Below, in pieces: positions 1-11,569 of a stretch of 64,000 bases of DNA (positions within the stretch are counted from its first letter, which is position 1; each line of letters opens with the position of its first letter). The notes under the pieces are model-generated. The model did no database searches, was not told where the DNA came from, and worked only from the letters and a program-made list of their open reading frames with translations. The DNA is taken from positions 71,452,767-71,516,766 of the forward strand of contig NC_063161.1 in the NCBI RefSeq assembly GCF_023159225.1, written 5' to 3'. This DNA comes from Perognathus longimembris pacificus (Eukaryota > Chordata > Mammalia > Rodentia > Heteromyidae). Made by a program: the position numbers and the translations under genes.

Positions 1-138
1 AAAACCTACTACCAGGACTAGACTACTTGTATTCTTACAGTTTTCCTTCATCTGTCACTCATACTTCCCAGTTTCACCTACTAACTACTCAGTTAAGAAG
101 TTTCATCAAGAGCCTTGTGAAGTCATGTTTGCAATCTT

Positions 139-327
139 AGCTATTCGAGAGGCTGTGATCTGAGGATCATGGTTCAAAATCAGCCAGTGCAGAAAAGTCC
201 ACAAGACTCCATCTCCAATTAATCAGCAAAACGCCAGATTAGAGGCATGGATCAAGTTGTAGAGCACTAGCCCTCAGCAAAGAAGTCAAGTGAGAACATG
301 AGGTCCTGAGTTCAAGCTTTGATTGCC

Positions 328-369
<42 letters not shown>
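139..369 (+). mobile_element. Composite SINE (7SL-like head) with CA microsatellite tail
   Basis: Head gctgtgatctgaggatcatg, right module with tagagcactagccc and gttcaag; the tail is a (CA)n run at 331-369. An (ATCC)n repeat follows at 382-405. Confidence 0.75.
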
Positions 370-371
<2 letters not shown>

Positions 372-549
372 TGAATCCACTCACCCATCCATCCATCCAT
401 CCACACATCCAACCTGTTATTAGGGATCTAAGTGATAGATATGAGAAATAAGCCAGACAGAGAAGAGCCCTTGCTGTCATGGAAGTTTACACATCCTGGA
501 AGAGGCCGTTAGTTAGCCTTACACAGATTTATGTCCCTATCAATCACAC

Positions 550-1320
550 GCAGCCACCCATCTTTCCAGTGCAACCCCAGCCCAACGGCCGGTAGCAGCT
601 CCCAAGCGCAGATCCACATCCCTTCCGGGCTGCCGCAGAAGGATGGGCTCATCACCGCGCACACCAGCCCATCGGGGTCGCCCCTACTTACTTTTCCAGC
701 TTCACCTCAGATGACCCCGCGCACCCCACAGGCGTCGGAGCGACCGGTCGGCGACTCCGGTCGGCGGGAAGGGCCGGCTTGGGTTAGCGTCCCCACGGCG
801 AGCAAGGCGGGGCCGGGGTCCGCGGCTCCCCACAGCGAGCAGGACCGTCAGCTGGCCCTCAGCCCTTTAAGGGGGCACAGTGCGCCTCACTCACGTCCCG
901 CCACCGTACAAGCCCCCCAGCATCTGTTGAATGAATGAATGAATGAATGGATCCGCCATCCTCCCACCGACGACGCCGGCCCAGGCGCCGGCACTTCCGG
1001 GTGTGGCGTGCGCCTGCGCGGGCCTGCTCTAGGACTCCAGCTCGGTGGTCTGGAGGACCCCGGAGAGCGCGGCGGTATGGGGGGGTGGGGGAGGAAACGG
1101 TAGAAACCAGGCGGTGTCTGCGCCGGCGCAATAGGTGCTCACTGCAGGAGACGGGACCTTGACAAAGGGGGCGGAGCTCTGAGAAGAGCTGGCCAATGAT
1201 TGTGCGAGGCCTCGTGAGTGAGGCGGGGCGAGGCGAGGTAGGACGAGTAGCAGCCAAGAACCGGACAGAGGCTTCTGTCAGACTCGCCAACTGTTGTGTG
1301 ACATTGTGGCTACAGGATCC
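550..1320. promoter_or_regulatory. CpG island; possible FIS1-side promoter
   Basis: CpG-rich with an ETS-type site on the minus strand (CCGGAAGTG near 993-1001) and a CCAAT box at about 1191. An NRF1-like GCATGCGC lies just outside at about 1391. On the minus strand a possible first exon runs from about 1000 to 895 and ends at a strong donor (GAC before GTGAGT at 894). In human 7q22.1 the gene on this side of IFT22 is FIS1, also transcribed away from IFT22, so this could be a FIS1 upstream promoter. The expected FIS1 N-terminal coding sequence is not in the window, so the assignment rests on synteny alone. Confidence 0.5.
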
Positions 1321-1481
1321 GGGGAAGAAGTACCGGAATATATATATATATATATAATATATATAATGTATATATATTTTTTTGCCTTACGCATGCGCTT
1401 GATCTTTCTCCCCTTCCTGAATCTTCGCTGTAGCTAGGGAGTTATAATTCAACTGCCCCAACGTAGATTTTTAAGAACTTT

Positions 1482-2250
1482 TGTGTGTGTGCTGGTATTG
1501 AGACCTGAACTCAGGTCCTGGGTCCTGTCCCTGACGCTTTTGCTCAAACGTGGCGCTCTACCTTTTGAGCCATACCTCCACTTCCGATTTTTTGTGGTTA
1601 ATTAGAGCTAAGTGTACACTGGACACCCAGGTGGGCCTCAAACCCAAGACAAACTCACCAGCACCCATCAATTGGACTAGGAGTCTTTAATTTAGCTGTG
1701 CACAGTGTCTGTTCGCCACCACCGGGATGGTGAAGAACAGCACTGGGCCTCAGTAGGGCTGGGTTTTGAAAGGCAAAAATCACATGGACCACATGCAGGT
1801 GGTAGTGCATGTGTTAGCAAGCAGACATACAGAAGCAGAATTAGAATTGATTACAAATAGCAATTGCGATTTACTAAAACTCTGGTAAATAAAGCAATGA
1901 ACCATTTAAGCAAGCAAAATACTCTTTCTTTGTTTAATTCTTGGTTCTGGATGTCACTGGTATTTAACTTCTTTATTTACCTTAAATCTATCTCTGGAAC
2001 TTAAAACACGCAAATGGAGTAACAATTATGCTTGAGCTCTTTCCTTTCTTCTGCAAGAGTCAAGCAGCTCTCGGTCAAGCTGCTTTTCACTTTCTTGGGA
2101 TGGCTCAGCCTCTTTAGTTGGGACTAAAGGTGAATCTCGATGTCTCAGTAAGAGTTTTATGGACTTTCATGCCAGGACTGGCTTTCAACCACGGTCCTCA
2201 CATTTCATCCCCCTGAGTTGCTAAGATTACAGGCGTGATCGATGGCCAGC
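1482..2250 (-). mobile_element. Two old reverse SINE fragments
   Basis: Diverged reverse copies at about 1482-1655 and 2140-2250, separated by unique AT-rich sequence. A TA repeat lies at 1340-1376. Confidence 0.6.
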
Positions 2251-2936
2251 TTTCCTTCGTTTTGTGGAGGGTGCGGGGGTTGAGTGGAGGTTTTAACTCA
2301 GAGCTCTGTACCGGGTTAGGCAGATGCGGAGCCCGCCCCTGCCACGCCCACTGCCGATCGAGCCACGCCCCCGACTCTTGGCCACTCCCCCCCCAGCTGC
2401 TCTTTTTCCTTTGACCTAACGCGATGGAAGCAGTGATGGCATCGCTCCTCCTCCGCCTTCTGACTCAGTCTGGGCCGGTGTTCTACATACTTGCTCATCT
2501 CTGGACGCGCAACATCAGCTTTTCCCAAAACCATCCAGACGTAAAAAAAAAAACAACCTCCCATTTCTGGGAAGAAGCCAGTAGCCATTCGTGCTTTCTT
2601 AAGCAGTGAGGAGTCAGAATACTCAAAACGTCCCTGTGGATAAAAGCCGTCCTGGCCTGGCCCCAGCGTGGGGGGCGGTATGTGTGTGTGTGGGGGGGGG
2701 AACGTTCCGGTGCCATGCAGAGTGTTCCAGAAGGCCACGCAGAGTGTTCCAGAAGGCCTGTGGTGACTAAGAGCTGAGCTGAAGCCTGCCTCTGAGAAAA
2801 TAAGATCTCAAACTGGGAGAATCTGGGAAATCGCTGAGGCAGGGAGCCAGCCTCACTGTCCAATGTTGAGACTTTTTAGTGATTTAACAGCTGAAATAGG
2901 ATGACGGCAGTGGGAAATGGTGACGAAATCTCCCTC

Positions 2937-3148
2937 TTTTTTTTTTTTTTTTTTTTTGCCAGTCCTGGTGCTTGAACTCAGGGCCTGAGCACTGTCCCTG
3001 GCTTCTTTTTGCTCAAGGCTAGCACTCTGCCACTTGAGCCACAGTGCCACTTCTGGCTTTTTTCTATATATGTGGTACTGAGGAATCAAACCCAGGGCTT
3101 CATGTACAGGAGAGGAGCACTCTTCCACTAGGCCATATTCCCAGCCCC
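2937..3148 (-). mobile_element. SINE, IDL-Geo type
   Basis: Reverse full-length copy from a poly-T tract to cccagcccc. Confidence 0.85.
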
Positions 3149-3429
3149 TCCCCCTTATATTTTTATATTTTGTTGGGCATTGAACAAAATAAGCCTGAAC
3201 TAAGTCATGTCCCTCTTTCGGAGTGCCCAAATTCATTATTGAAGTGTAACTCCAGAACCTTAAAAGACCAGATTTGGAGATATGTCTTGCCGAGTAGCAC
3301 AGGCTGGCCTCAAACTCAAGGCCCTCCTGCCCCTCGTCCTCCTGAGTTGCTGAGATTATAGATGTGTATTATAGTTCTGATTTAGAGACAGAACCTTTAC
3401 AGAGGACACAGTTAAAATTTGGTCATTGA

Positions 3430-3626
3430 GGGCTGGGAATATGGCCTAGTGACAAGAGTACTTGCCTCCTAAACATGAAGCTCTCAGTTCGATTCCCCAG
3501 CACCACATATATGGAAAACGGCCAGAAGGGGCGCTGTGGCTCAGGTAGCAGAGTGCTAGCCTTGAGCGGGAAGAAGCCAGGGACAGTGCTCAGGCCCTGA
3601 GTCCAAGGCCCAGAACTGGCCAAAAA
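3430..3626 (+). mobile_element. SINE, IDL-Geo type, full length with target duplication
   Basis: Starts ggctgggaatatggcctagt (tRNA-Ala/ID-like head), then the box-B-like gttcgattcc, then the right module gtggctcaggtagcagag and cagaactggc plus poly(A). The flanking direct repeat aaaatttggtcattga lies at 3414-3429 and 3627-3642. This is a good reference copy for the family in this window. Confidence 0.9.
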
Positions 3627-4036
3627 AAAATTTGGTCATTGAAGTGGGTCTTGTGAGACTAGTGTCCTTATGAGAAGTGGAGAGATGGGGGACACAGACT
3701 TATACAAGAGGCCAGTTCCCAGAGTTCAAGACAGAAAAGAAAAACAAACCAGGAGGCCAGGTCATGTGAGGACACACATTGAGGGCCATCCACAAGCCCA
3801 GGGGAGGGGCCTCAGAAGGATCCACCTCTGCCAGGACCTTAGTCTTGGACCCAGCCTTTAAAACCTTGAACAGATGAATTTTTTTTTTAAACGATTGAGA
3901 CTTTGTTATGGTAGCTCAGCAAACTCCTACAGTGTACAAAAGCCAAACAGCCCTTGTCTTTTTATAATTGTACAGAAACATCTTCACCAAATCCCAGGTG
4001 AGGCCATCGTGCAGTCTCCCAAGCTTCTTGCTTTAG

Positions 4037-4038
<2 letters not shown>

Positions 4039-4083
<45 letters not shown>

Positions 4084-5100
4084 CTTAAAGTCAGGGCCTG
4101 GGCACTGTCCCTGAGCTCTTTTTTTTTTTTTGCTAGTCCTAGGGCTTGAACTCAGAGCCTGAGCACCGTCCCTGGATTCTTTTTGCTCAAGGCTAGCACT
4201 CTGTCACTTTGAGCCACAGCGCCACTTTGTTTTCTGGTGGTTAATTGGAGATAAGAGTCTCATGGGCTTTCCTGCCCTGGCTGGCTTCAAACTTTGATCC
4301 TCAGATCTCAGCCTCCTGAGTAGCTAGGATGATGGGCATGAGCCGCCAGCACCCAGCTCTTCTTTAAATTTGATTTTCTGTTTTAGAAGTTTTGTGGGTT
4401 TTTTTCCTAGTAGCAGGGTTTGAACTCAAGGCCTTGTATTTTCACATGCCTTTTTTGCTCACAGCTGGGGTTCTACCACTTGATCCTCACCTCCAACCTT
4501 TTGCTAGTTATTTTGGAGATAGAATCTCATAGACTTTCCTGCTCAGGGTGGCTCTAAACTGTCATCCTCTGGATCTTTCTACTGAGTAGCTAGGATTATA
4601 GGCCATGAGCCACAGGTGCCTGGCTCAACTCAGACTTCAGCTTCCAGTTCAGCTGCCCTACAGGAAGCTCTGGGTGAGAGGGGAGTCTTTCACTCTTGTA
4701 CCTAGAGCTTCTCAGATTTGGAGAATGTCCCGGATATGACCTTCATGAAGTTTAATGAAGATGTATAATCCAGGCTGTGTAATCAGGGAACGGAGATTAG
4801 GAAGATCATGGTTCTAGGCCAGCCTAGGTGAAAGTGATATTCATGCCTGTAATCCCACGCTGCACACCACAAACCTGGGGACACAGTCTACTTGGACTGC
4901 TATGGGAATTCAAATGGGAAAAAAACACTGCCTGAGGAGACAGTTGCCACATGGGTCAATATTTGTCCTGAGTCTTTTTGATGTTTTTGACTCAAGGTTA
5001 TGCTATGTACCCAGGGATGACCTTGAACTTGTGATCCTTCTGACTCAGCCACCTGAGTGCTGGGGTTACAGGTGTGAACTGGCACATTCAGCTTTTGGTT
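4039..5100 (-). mobile_element. Cluster of reverse SINEs behind a GT microsatellite
   Basis: (GT)n at 4039-4081, partial copy 4083-4122, full composite copy 4118-4358, older copies at about 4400-4625 and a B1-like reverse fragment at 4990-5100. Confidence 0.7.
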
Positions 5101-5120
5101 TAGGTCTTAAAGGGTTAATT

Positions 5121-6861
5121 GGCCAGGTGCCAGTGGCTCACACCTATAATCCTAGCTACTCAGGAGGCTGAGATCTGAGGATTGTGTTTCAAGGCCTGCC
5201 CAAGAAGGAAAGTCCATGAGACTCTTATCTCCAATGAACCACCACAAAGCCAGAAGTGGAGTTGTGGCTCAAGGGGTAGAGTGCCAACCTAGTGTAAAAA
5301 AGCTAAGAAACACCACCCAGGCTCTGAGTTCAAACCCCAGTAACCTCCCTCCTCCCAAAAAAGAGACATGTGAAGGGGAAAGACCTAAAAAAATAACAAA
5401 GAATTAATTATCGGGACAAAATTCAGGAGCCAGGAAATCCCAGAGGGGTCACTGACCTTAAAAGCTTGTTTAGCTGCCCTGGGCCAAGCCAGCAGGGCGT
5501 TGTTATGAAACAGAGCTGCGGTTTCGCTCACTCACAACTCTCAGCTGCAGAGAGAAGAAATGAAAGTCCAGAAGACACGTGGGGTGAAAGGTCAGCTAGA
5601 TCTGATCCTCTCTCCACACCTAAGTTTAGAATAAGTAAACCTAAGCCAAGCACAGTGGCTCACGCCTGTAATCCTAGCTACTTGGGAGGCAGAGATAGGA
5701 GAATGGAGGTTCAAGTCCAGCCAGGGCTTAGGTGGGGGAAAATTCTCAAGACTCCCTCTTAACCAGTGGCTGGGCGCAGTGACACCTGCCTGATACCCCA
5801 GCTACTGGGGAAGCACAGTGGCTGGGTTCAGGGGTGTGCGCCTGCCATCCAGGCTGATATGGGGAAACAGGAAGAGGAAAATCACAGTCAGGAATCAGTA
5901 ACAAAATAAAGGAAATTATTCCTAATCTTACTCAAAATTCATATAAATCACATCTTACTCCTTAGACTGAAAAGGGCAAATACAATGCTGGTATGGATGT
6001 AAGGGATCGGTGATGGGGCTTTGCTCTGCCATTGCACACATGTGTGATAACACTGGGGCTTGAATTCAGACACTCCTATGCTCACCTGGCTTTCTGGCTC
6101 AAGGCTAGCAGGAGCTCCACTTCCAGCTTTTTGCTGGTTAGAGACCAGATTTAAGGACTGTCTTGCCAAGGCTGGCTTTGAACCATGATCCTTCAGACTT
6201 CAGCCTCATGGATAGCTACGATTACAGGCGTGAGCCGTGGTATAGCTGTCTGCCGTCCTCTGCACGTGGCCACCACCTGCACACTGGGTGGGCAGCTGCT
6301 TCGCTGTCAGCAGTCAGCATCACTCGGGGATCAGGCAGGAAGAAGGTGGTCTGATAGGGAGGAGGTCAAGGGTCAGAGTCCAGAGGTTGCTTCTTCTAGC
6401 AGTTTCTTTGGAAGCCCAAATTCTGTTTCTTATGCGCCAGGACCTCCCTATGTCTGTTTTGGAGGGCAAGAAGTGCTTGTGAGGTTGGATTTTTTGGGCA
6501 GAGGGGTAACTTCTCACCATATATAAAGAATACATATAAATCTGATGGGTTTTACAAGGAGAGCATCCCCATCAGACCAGTGTGAGGATCAAACTGTCTG
6601 CGTGCCCCTCCCTGAACAGACACACTGTTACAGTGACCAGCACTGCGAAGAAGAGAAGCTCACACCGGTCATTCTAGCTACTCAAGAGTCTGTCATCTAA
6701 GGAAAGTCCATGGGACTCTCATCTCAAATGACCAAAAAAGCTGGAAGTGGAGCTGTGGCTCAAGGTGATAAAGAACTAGCCTTGAGCAAAAAAGCTAAGG
6801 ACACACCCAGGCCCTGAGTTCAAGCCCCAGGATTGGTGGGTACACATGCAAGTATGCACAT

Positions 6862-6908
<47 letters not shown>

Positions 6909-7215
6909 ATAGCTGTATAACTGTCATTTTATATATTTTCTCAAAGGCACTTTTTCTCAAAATATTTCATTCTTAGTGCAAAATAGTTTGGTCAGGTGCT
7001 GTTGGCTCATGCCTGCAAGCCTAGCTACTCAGGAGGCTGAGAGCTGAGGATCATGGTTTAAAGCCAGCCAGGCAGGAAAGTCCTGGTGAGACTCTTGATC
7101 TCCAATTAACCACTCAAAAACCAGAAGTGGCGCTAGGGCTCAACTGGTAGAGTTAGCCTTGAGTAAAAGGCTGAGACAGTGCCCAGCCCTGAGTTCAAGC
7201 CCCACAACCAACAAC
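5121..7215. mobile_element. Cluster of composite SINEs
   Basis: Forward copies at 5121-5360, 5643-5765 (B1-like), 6655-6838 with a (CA)n tail to 6907, and 6990-7215; a reverse copy at 6048-6240. The DNA between them (5380-5640 and 6250-6640) shows no gene. Confidence 0.7.
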
Positions 7216-7639
7216 AGAAAGAAGCAAGTTTGTTCAGGAGAGAATGGTTGATGCTGGGGTTCCCTGCAATTTTCTATCCCAAGCCTGGGAGCAGGACCCC
7301 TGAGCCACAGGGGAGCAGGGCTTCCCCATGCTAACAGTGAGGTCCTGTTGGGGGGCTGGGAGGGGCTGCTGACACATTCCCATCTATATCTTTGGAGCAT
7401 TTTAGGGACCACTTGAGGGACTCGGTTCCACCAGGTGCCTAGATTTTCAATTCCATGGAGCAGGTTTAAAACATGAATAACCAGTGGGCCAAGCTGAGAT
7501 CAGGGCTCACAATTTATTCACAGTGACAGCTTTCACATGGGGTGACAGCTTGTACATGGAGCATCCCTGTCTCCCCTGGGGCTCATGTCCTAGGGAACAT
7601 TAGGAGAGAACCTGGGGGCCTGCTGGGCACCATTCATGA

Positions 7640-7830
7640 ATGCAGTCACACAAATTGGCTATTTCCTCCCCCCCAGGAACTCCCCGGATGTGACTGAGGC
7701 ATGTACAAAAGCTTTCGTGGAACCAAAGCTCAGAGAATTCAATGCCAGAGAATTCACACTGGAGAAAAGCCGCATGCATGAATGTTGTGCCTTTCGGACA
7801 GTTGTGCAGGGCTCTTTGGACACCTGGGAC
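7640..7830 (+). pseudogene. Relic of a C2H2 zinc-finger exon
   Basis: The translations contain ACTKAF (finger start) and, in a shifted frame, RIHTGEKPH, the conserved inter-finger linker. The fingers are broken by frameshifts and a stop. This is a short fragment of an old KRAB-type zinc-finger copy, without poly(A) or flanking fingers. Confidence 0.5.
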
Positions 7831-8199
7831 TCAGGAGCCATGCAAGTGAGGGGTGTGTTGGGGTGGGAGATGAGAACCTTCCATCAGGGTTCCATCTTCG
7901 AGACAGGCCTGGCTAATTCCTTGGGAAGTGGAACCAGGCAAGCCTAATGAGGCTGGACGGCCACCCAAGGCCAAATGTGGCATCAGATGGCTTGCCCTAG
8001 ACAGAGGGCTGGGAGTGAGATTGGCTGGCTGGGCTCTTCCTCATCACTGGAGAACTCACAGGAAAGAAAGGAACTTGTGGAGGAGCCCGGGGGAAGTTTC
8101 CAGCCACCCCCTTTTTCCTAGATTCCACAGCACACCTAGTGGCAAGCCTAGGACAACGTTCCAGAGGAATCCAGAGACCCTTGGGTTCCCATAACACAG

Positions 8200-8400
8200 A
8201 GGGCGAAAACAACCTCTATTGCTCCACCACCCGGAGTCATCACACACATCTCTGATTAGCTCACAGATTCCTTTGCCTTTCTGTCTCTTACAACAAAATG
8301 GACAGCCATTTTCCTTTACTCCTCTGTGGGAACTTGGCCTTGCCAGCCCAGCTGACAATAAACTCTTTTGCTCTATGTGGGAAAAAAAAACAAAACAAAA
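8200..8400 (+). mobile_element. Poly(A)-tailed retroposed transcript 3' end, LTR-like
   Basis: The sequence cagctgacaataaactctt, then about 18 bp, then a run of A broken by single C bases to about 8400, looks like an LTR-type polyadenylation region copied with its tail. The 5' limit is not clear. Confidence 0.4.
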
Positions 8401-9079
8401 CAGAATGGACAAAGCTCTGGTTGGCCCTCCCATGGGGTAGGGTGCTGGCTCAATGCAGCGCCTTTGAATGAAGGGAAAGGCCCAAACAGGCAGACATGAG
8501 TTACACTGCTTGCTTGGGCTTTGGGGGGCAGAGCTGAGGACAGCACAAAGGGTACACCGAACAGCACTTGGAGTAGGAGAATCCAGAGGCCACGCTGGTG
8601 CTATCATTTAACACAGGGCACCAGGGACCCTGCCATCTGGGGGGCTGTCCTGGGCAGCCCCTTCTCAGGGGTGACCATTTCTGGGACCTATTCTGCAGGA
8701 TCTAAATAGAATGGGTGGAGGGGTTCTTTGTACTGGGGACATACAAAGGATCAATGCAAGGAAAGGCCTGGGCTCCCATCCACTCTCCCATTTTCTAAGA
8801 GAAGAACTCAGCCCCAGGTGCTTTGGGGTCAGAGCAGCAAAAGACAACATGAGAGCTGGTCTGGAAGCCAGATTTCTTGGAGAACCAGCATTCTAAATCT
8901 TTCCAAGTGCAGTCTCCCTTCCCGCCACCCGCACTGGGCCACAGTCCCCCAGGTCTGCAGCGTTTCTGCCTACTGGCTTTCTCTGGAGAAGTCAGAAGCA
9001 AAAAACAAAAGTTGAGGGCAAGATGGAGAGATGAAGATGCAATGGCAACATAGGGCCCACAATTACCCCAAGAGGACCT

Positions 9080-9181
9080 AATTGCCACAGTTGGAGGCAT
9101 GGCTCAGTGGTAGAGCACCGGTCTGGGAAACACAAGGCCCCAAGTTCAAGCCCCAGTACTGCTAGGAAAAAAAAAAAAAGA
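9080..9181 (+). mobile_element. ID-like monomer SINE
   Basis: Single tRNA-derived unit: catggctcagtggtagagca, then aagttcaagcccc and a 13-base A tail. No 7SL-like head. Confidence 0.75.
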
Positions 9182-11560
9182 TATACCATTTAAGGGATTT
9201 GGAAAGCCTGTGCTGCCATCCTGTCTGTGATTGTCTGCTTCAGGGAACATGAGTCACCTCTGTCCTGGGGTTGCCTTGGCCACCATCTCCACCTCTATCC
9301 TCTTACCAAAACCAAAACCACAACCCACAGCTTCTCTGTGTCACAGCTTCCTTCCCTTTTCTGTGCCCTTTTTCTTCTTCAGTACACTTCAGAGCATAGG
9401 GGTGCACCCAGGCCTTACTTGCCCTCATGACATCTTGTCAGCTCCCCAAACTGTCTGATTTGGGGTTCTAAATTCCCAAAAGGGGAATGTGACCAGTGGG
9501 ACTTGAAGCCAGCCTGCACTGACTTAGAGGCCTGGTCAGCTGTCTGCGGGTGCCAAGGGATGGCATGTCCTGGCGTGACAGGCAGTGATGGGGGCCGTGG
9601 GCGCTGAGAGCCCGGACAACCTAAGGAGGAATGAGGTCCTCTAGAGGGGCCGCGTGGAGAGTGAAGTACCAAGAGCCAAAGGCATGGCTGTCCTGGTGGC
9701 CACAGCCCTGCCAGGGTCGCTGTTCAGGAGCCCGGGGAGGGGAAGCACCCTGTAACACCTCCCCTGAAGAAACACTTGTTAGCTAAGGGTCTGGACTCTG
9801 CCCTGACTTGCGGGCCTCAGACCCACAGCAGTGATGGTGAGTGAGCGCTCACAGTTTGAGGGGACAGGCGTGTCCCTCCCCCAGGGAAGCTGGACCTTCA
9901 GAAAATCTTCCCATGGCCCTGACAGCCCACACAAGAGCCCGGAGGAGCAGGGTTATTTCCAGATTGTCCCAGAGACCGTGCAGAAAGACGAGGGATCCCT
10001 CTAGCCAAGATGACGAAAACCCTGCAGTGAAAAGCCAGGCATGTGGCAGGGGCTCAGGTGTTCAAATCCTGGCTCTTCTACTTAGTAATTGCAGGACCTT
10101 GAGGTAAGGATGAAATGTGTAGACCGGGACAGTCATTTCCAAGGTTTGGGGGAGATTAAATGAGATATTTGTCCACACACAGGCCAGTGGCCGTGACTGA
10201 CTGTCCGTGTCAGGTACTGAGTGTGTGACTTTGGAGCACGTGGGGAAGCAGCAGTGATGAGCATGTGGCCAGCATGGCAGGGGGCTGGGGGATGGTGAAA
10301 GCAGCTGGCTGGGGGGGGGGGGGGTCCACCTTGATTCAGTTTCCTGAGCTGCCTTTAGGAAGCCCTGTTTTCTGTCCCTCCGGGACGGCCTGCCTCCCGG
10401 CTCCCCAGCCCCTGGCTCATCTGCTTTCCTCTCTACTTCCTCATGTGAGCACTTCTAGTCAATGACTTGGGTCAGCCATTACAGGAGTGATTGGAGAGAA
10501 TTTTCTGGAAACCCATAGGAAATGACATTCAGATTATAAACATTCAGAATTGGGGCATGACCAGTCAGTAACTGGCTGCCTCCCATGATCTGAAGCTAAC
10601 ACGGGTGCACATGTGCCCTGGATGGGCCCACAGAGAGATGACGGGTGTGGGCCTCCCCTCCCCTAGCACAGGGTGCACTGGTCTCCTGGGACCAGCTCCC
10701 ATGGAGCTTGCTTTTAGAGCAAGTTACAAGGTGACTCCGAGGCCACATGCTCTGAGTTACACCCCACATTTGCCCCCCACTTTTTTCTCCCCGATAGGAA
10801 AGATAGAAATTTTGCAACTGTCCAAAAGCGGTGGGGTCTTTTCTGTACTTGGTGATGTGCTCATGTGGGAGGGGGCCGGGGTTGGCTCAGGCCAGCACTC
10901 ACTGCTCTTCTCCCCCTTACCACCACAAACCCCCAGGTTCATCTGGCTGCCTCTGTGGGCACCACGTGCTAAGCCAGGCCCTGGGAACACCAGAGGCAGA
11001 GCTGAGGCATGGGGCTGGGCAGCCGGCTCCACCATCACCGTTTGGAGCTCCTTGAGCAACCGGGTCCCCAGGCAGGACACTGAGATGAGGCGGCTTTGTA
11101 GGGGTGCAGCATCCCATTCCCCTCCCCCCACCAGCCCCCTGGCCATGCCCTCCACAAGCCTGGCTGGGCCCAGCAGGCACACAGCCACCAGCAATGCCTC
11201 CTGGCAGAGGTGCCACATGGGGGCCACGCACTGCCTGGCCCCTCCAGAGTCTGCAGGGCTGGAGGGGGGAGGGGAAGAGGCAGCACTGAGCAAGGGGTCA
11301 CCTTCCTCCCTGTGTGGCCTTGACAATGAGGACATCACACCAAATAGGAGACCCCATACTGTGTCATCAGAGACAAACACCCTGGGCCATTGCTGAGACC
11401 AGGATGCCACGGAGAACCACACCACGGCCCACAGCCCTTGGGCTCCAGGGAGACAGGACGGTCGAAGGACACGTTTCCTCTACAAGAGCTTCGTCTGCTG
11501 GAAAAGAAGAGCACAGAAGGAGATCCTAAGGGACAAGAGCATGACGGCACGAATGACCTT
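9182..11560. other. Unique intergenic DNA
   Basis: Repeat-poor and fairly GC-rich, with a G run at 10311-10323. Apart from the candidate exon at 10921-11258 I see no gene here. Confidence 0.6.
10921..11258 (-). other. Candidate unassigned exon (open frame with splice-like borders)
   Basis: A minus-strand open frame of 222 codons (11425-10757) includes a segment preceded by a pyrimidine-rich acceptor (CCCCCCTCCAG) and followed by GTAAGG. It encodes motifs such as MWHLCQEALLVAVCLLGPAR and TRLLKELQTVMVEPAAQ. I do not recognise the product. The plus strand is also open here, so this may be GC-driven chance. Confidence 0.2.
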
Positions 11561-11569
11561 TATGTCTCT

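Noticed and set aside
331..369. CRISPR-like or regulatory tandem array
   Set aside because: Plain CA microsatellite; none of the repeats in the window has unique spacers of constant length.
9080..9181. tRNA gene
   Set aside because: A/B box-like motifs belong to an ID-like SINE with a poly(A) tail; the cloverleaf is not kept.
10605..11396. 263-codon plus-strand frame
   Set aside because: Overlaps the minus-strand candidate, lacks domains, and its composition fits GC-rich chance; at most one of the two strands could be real.
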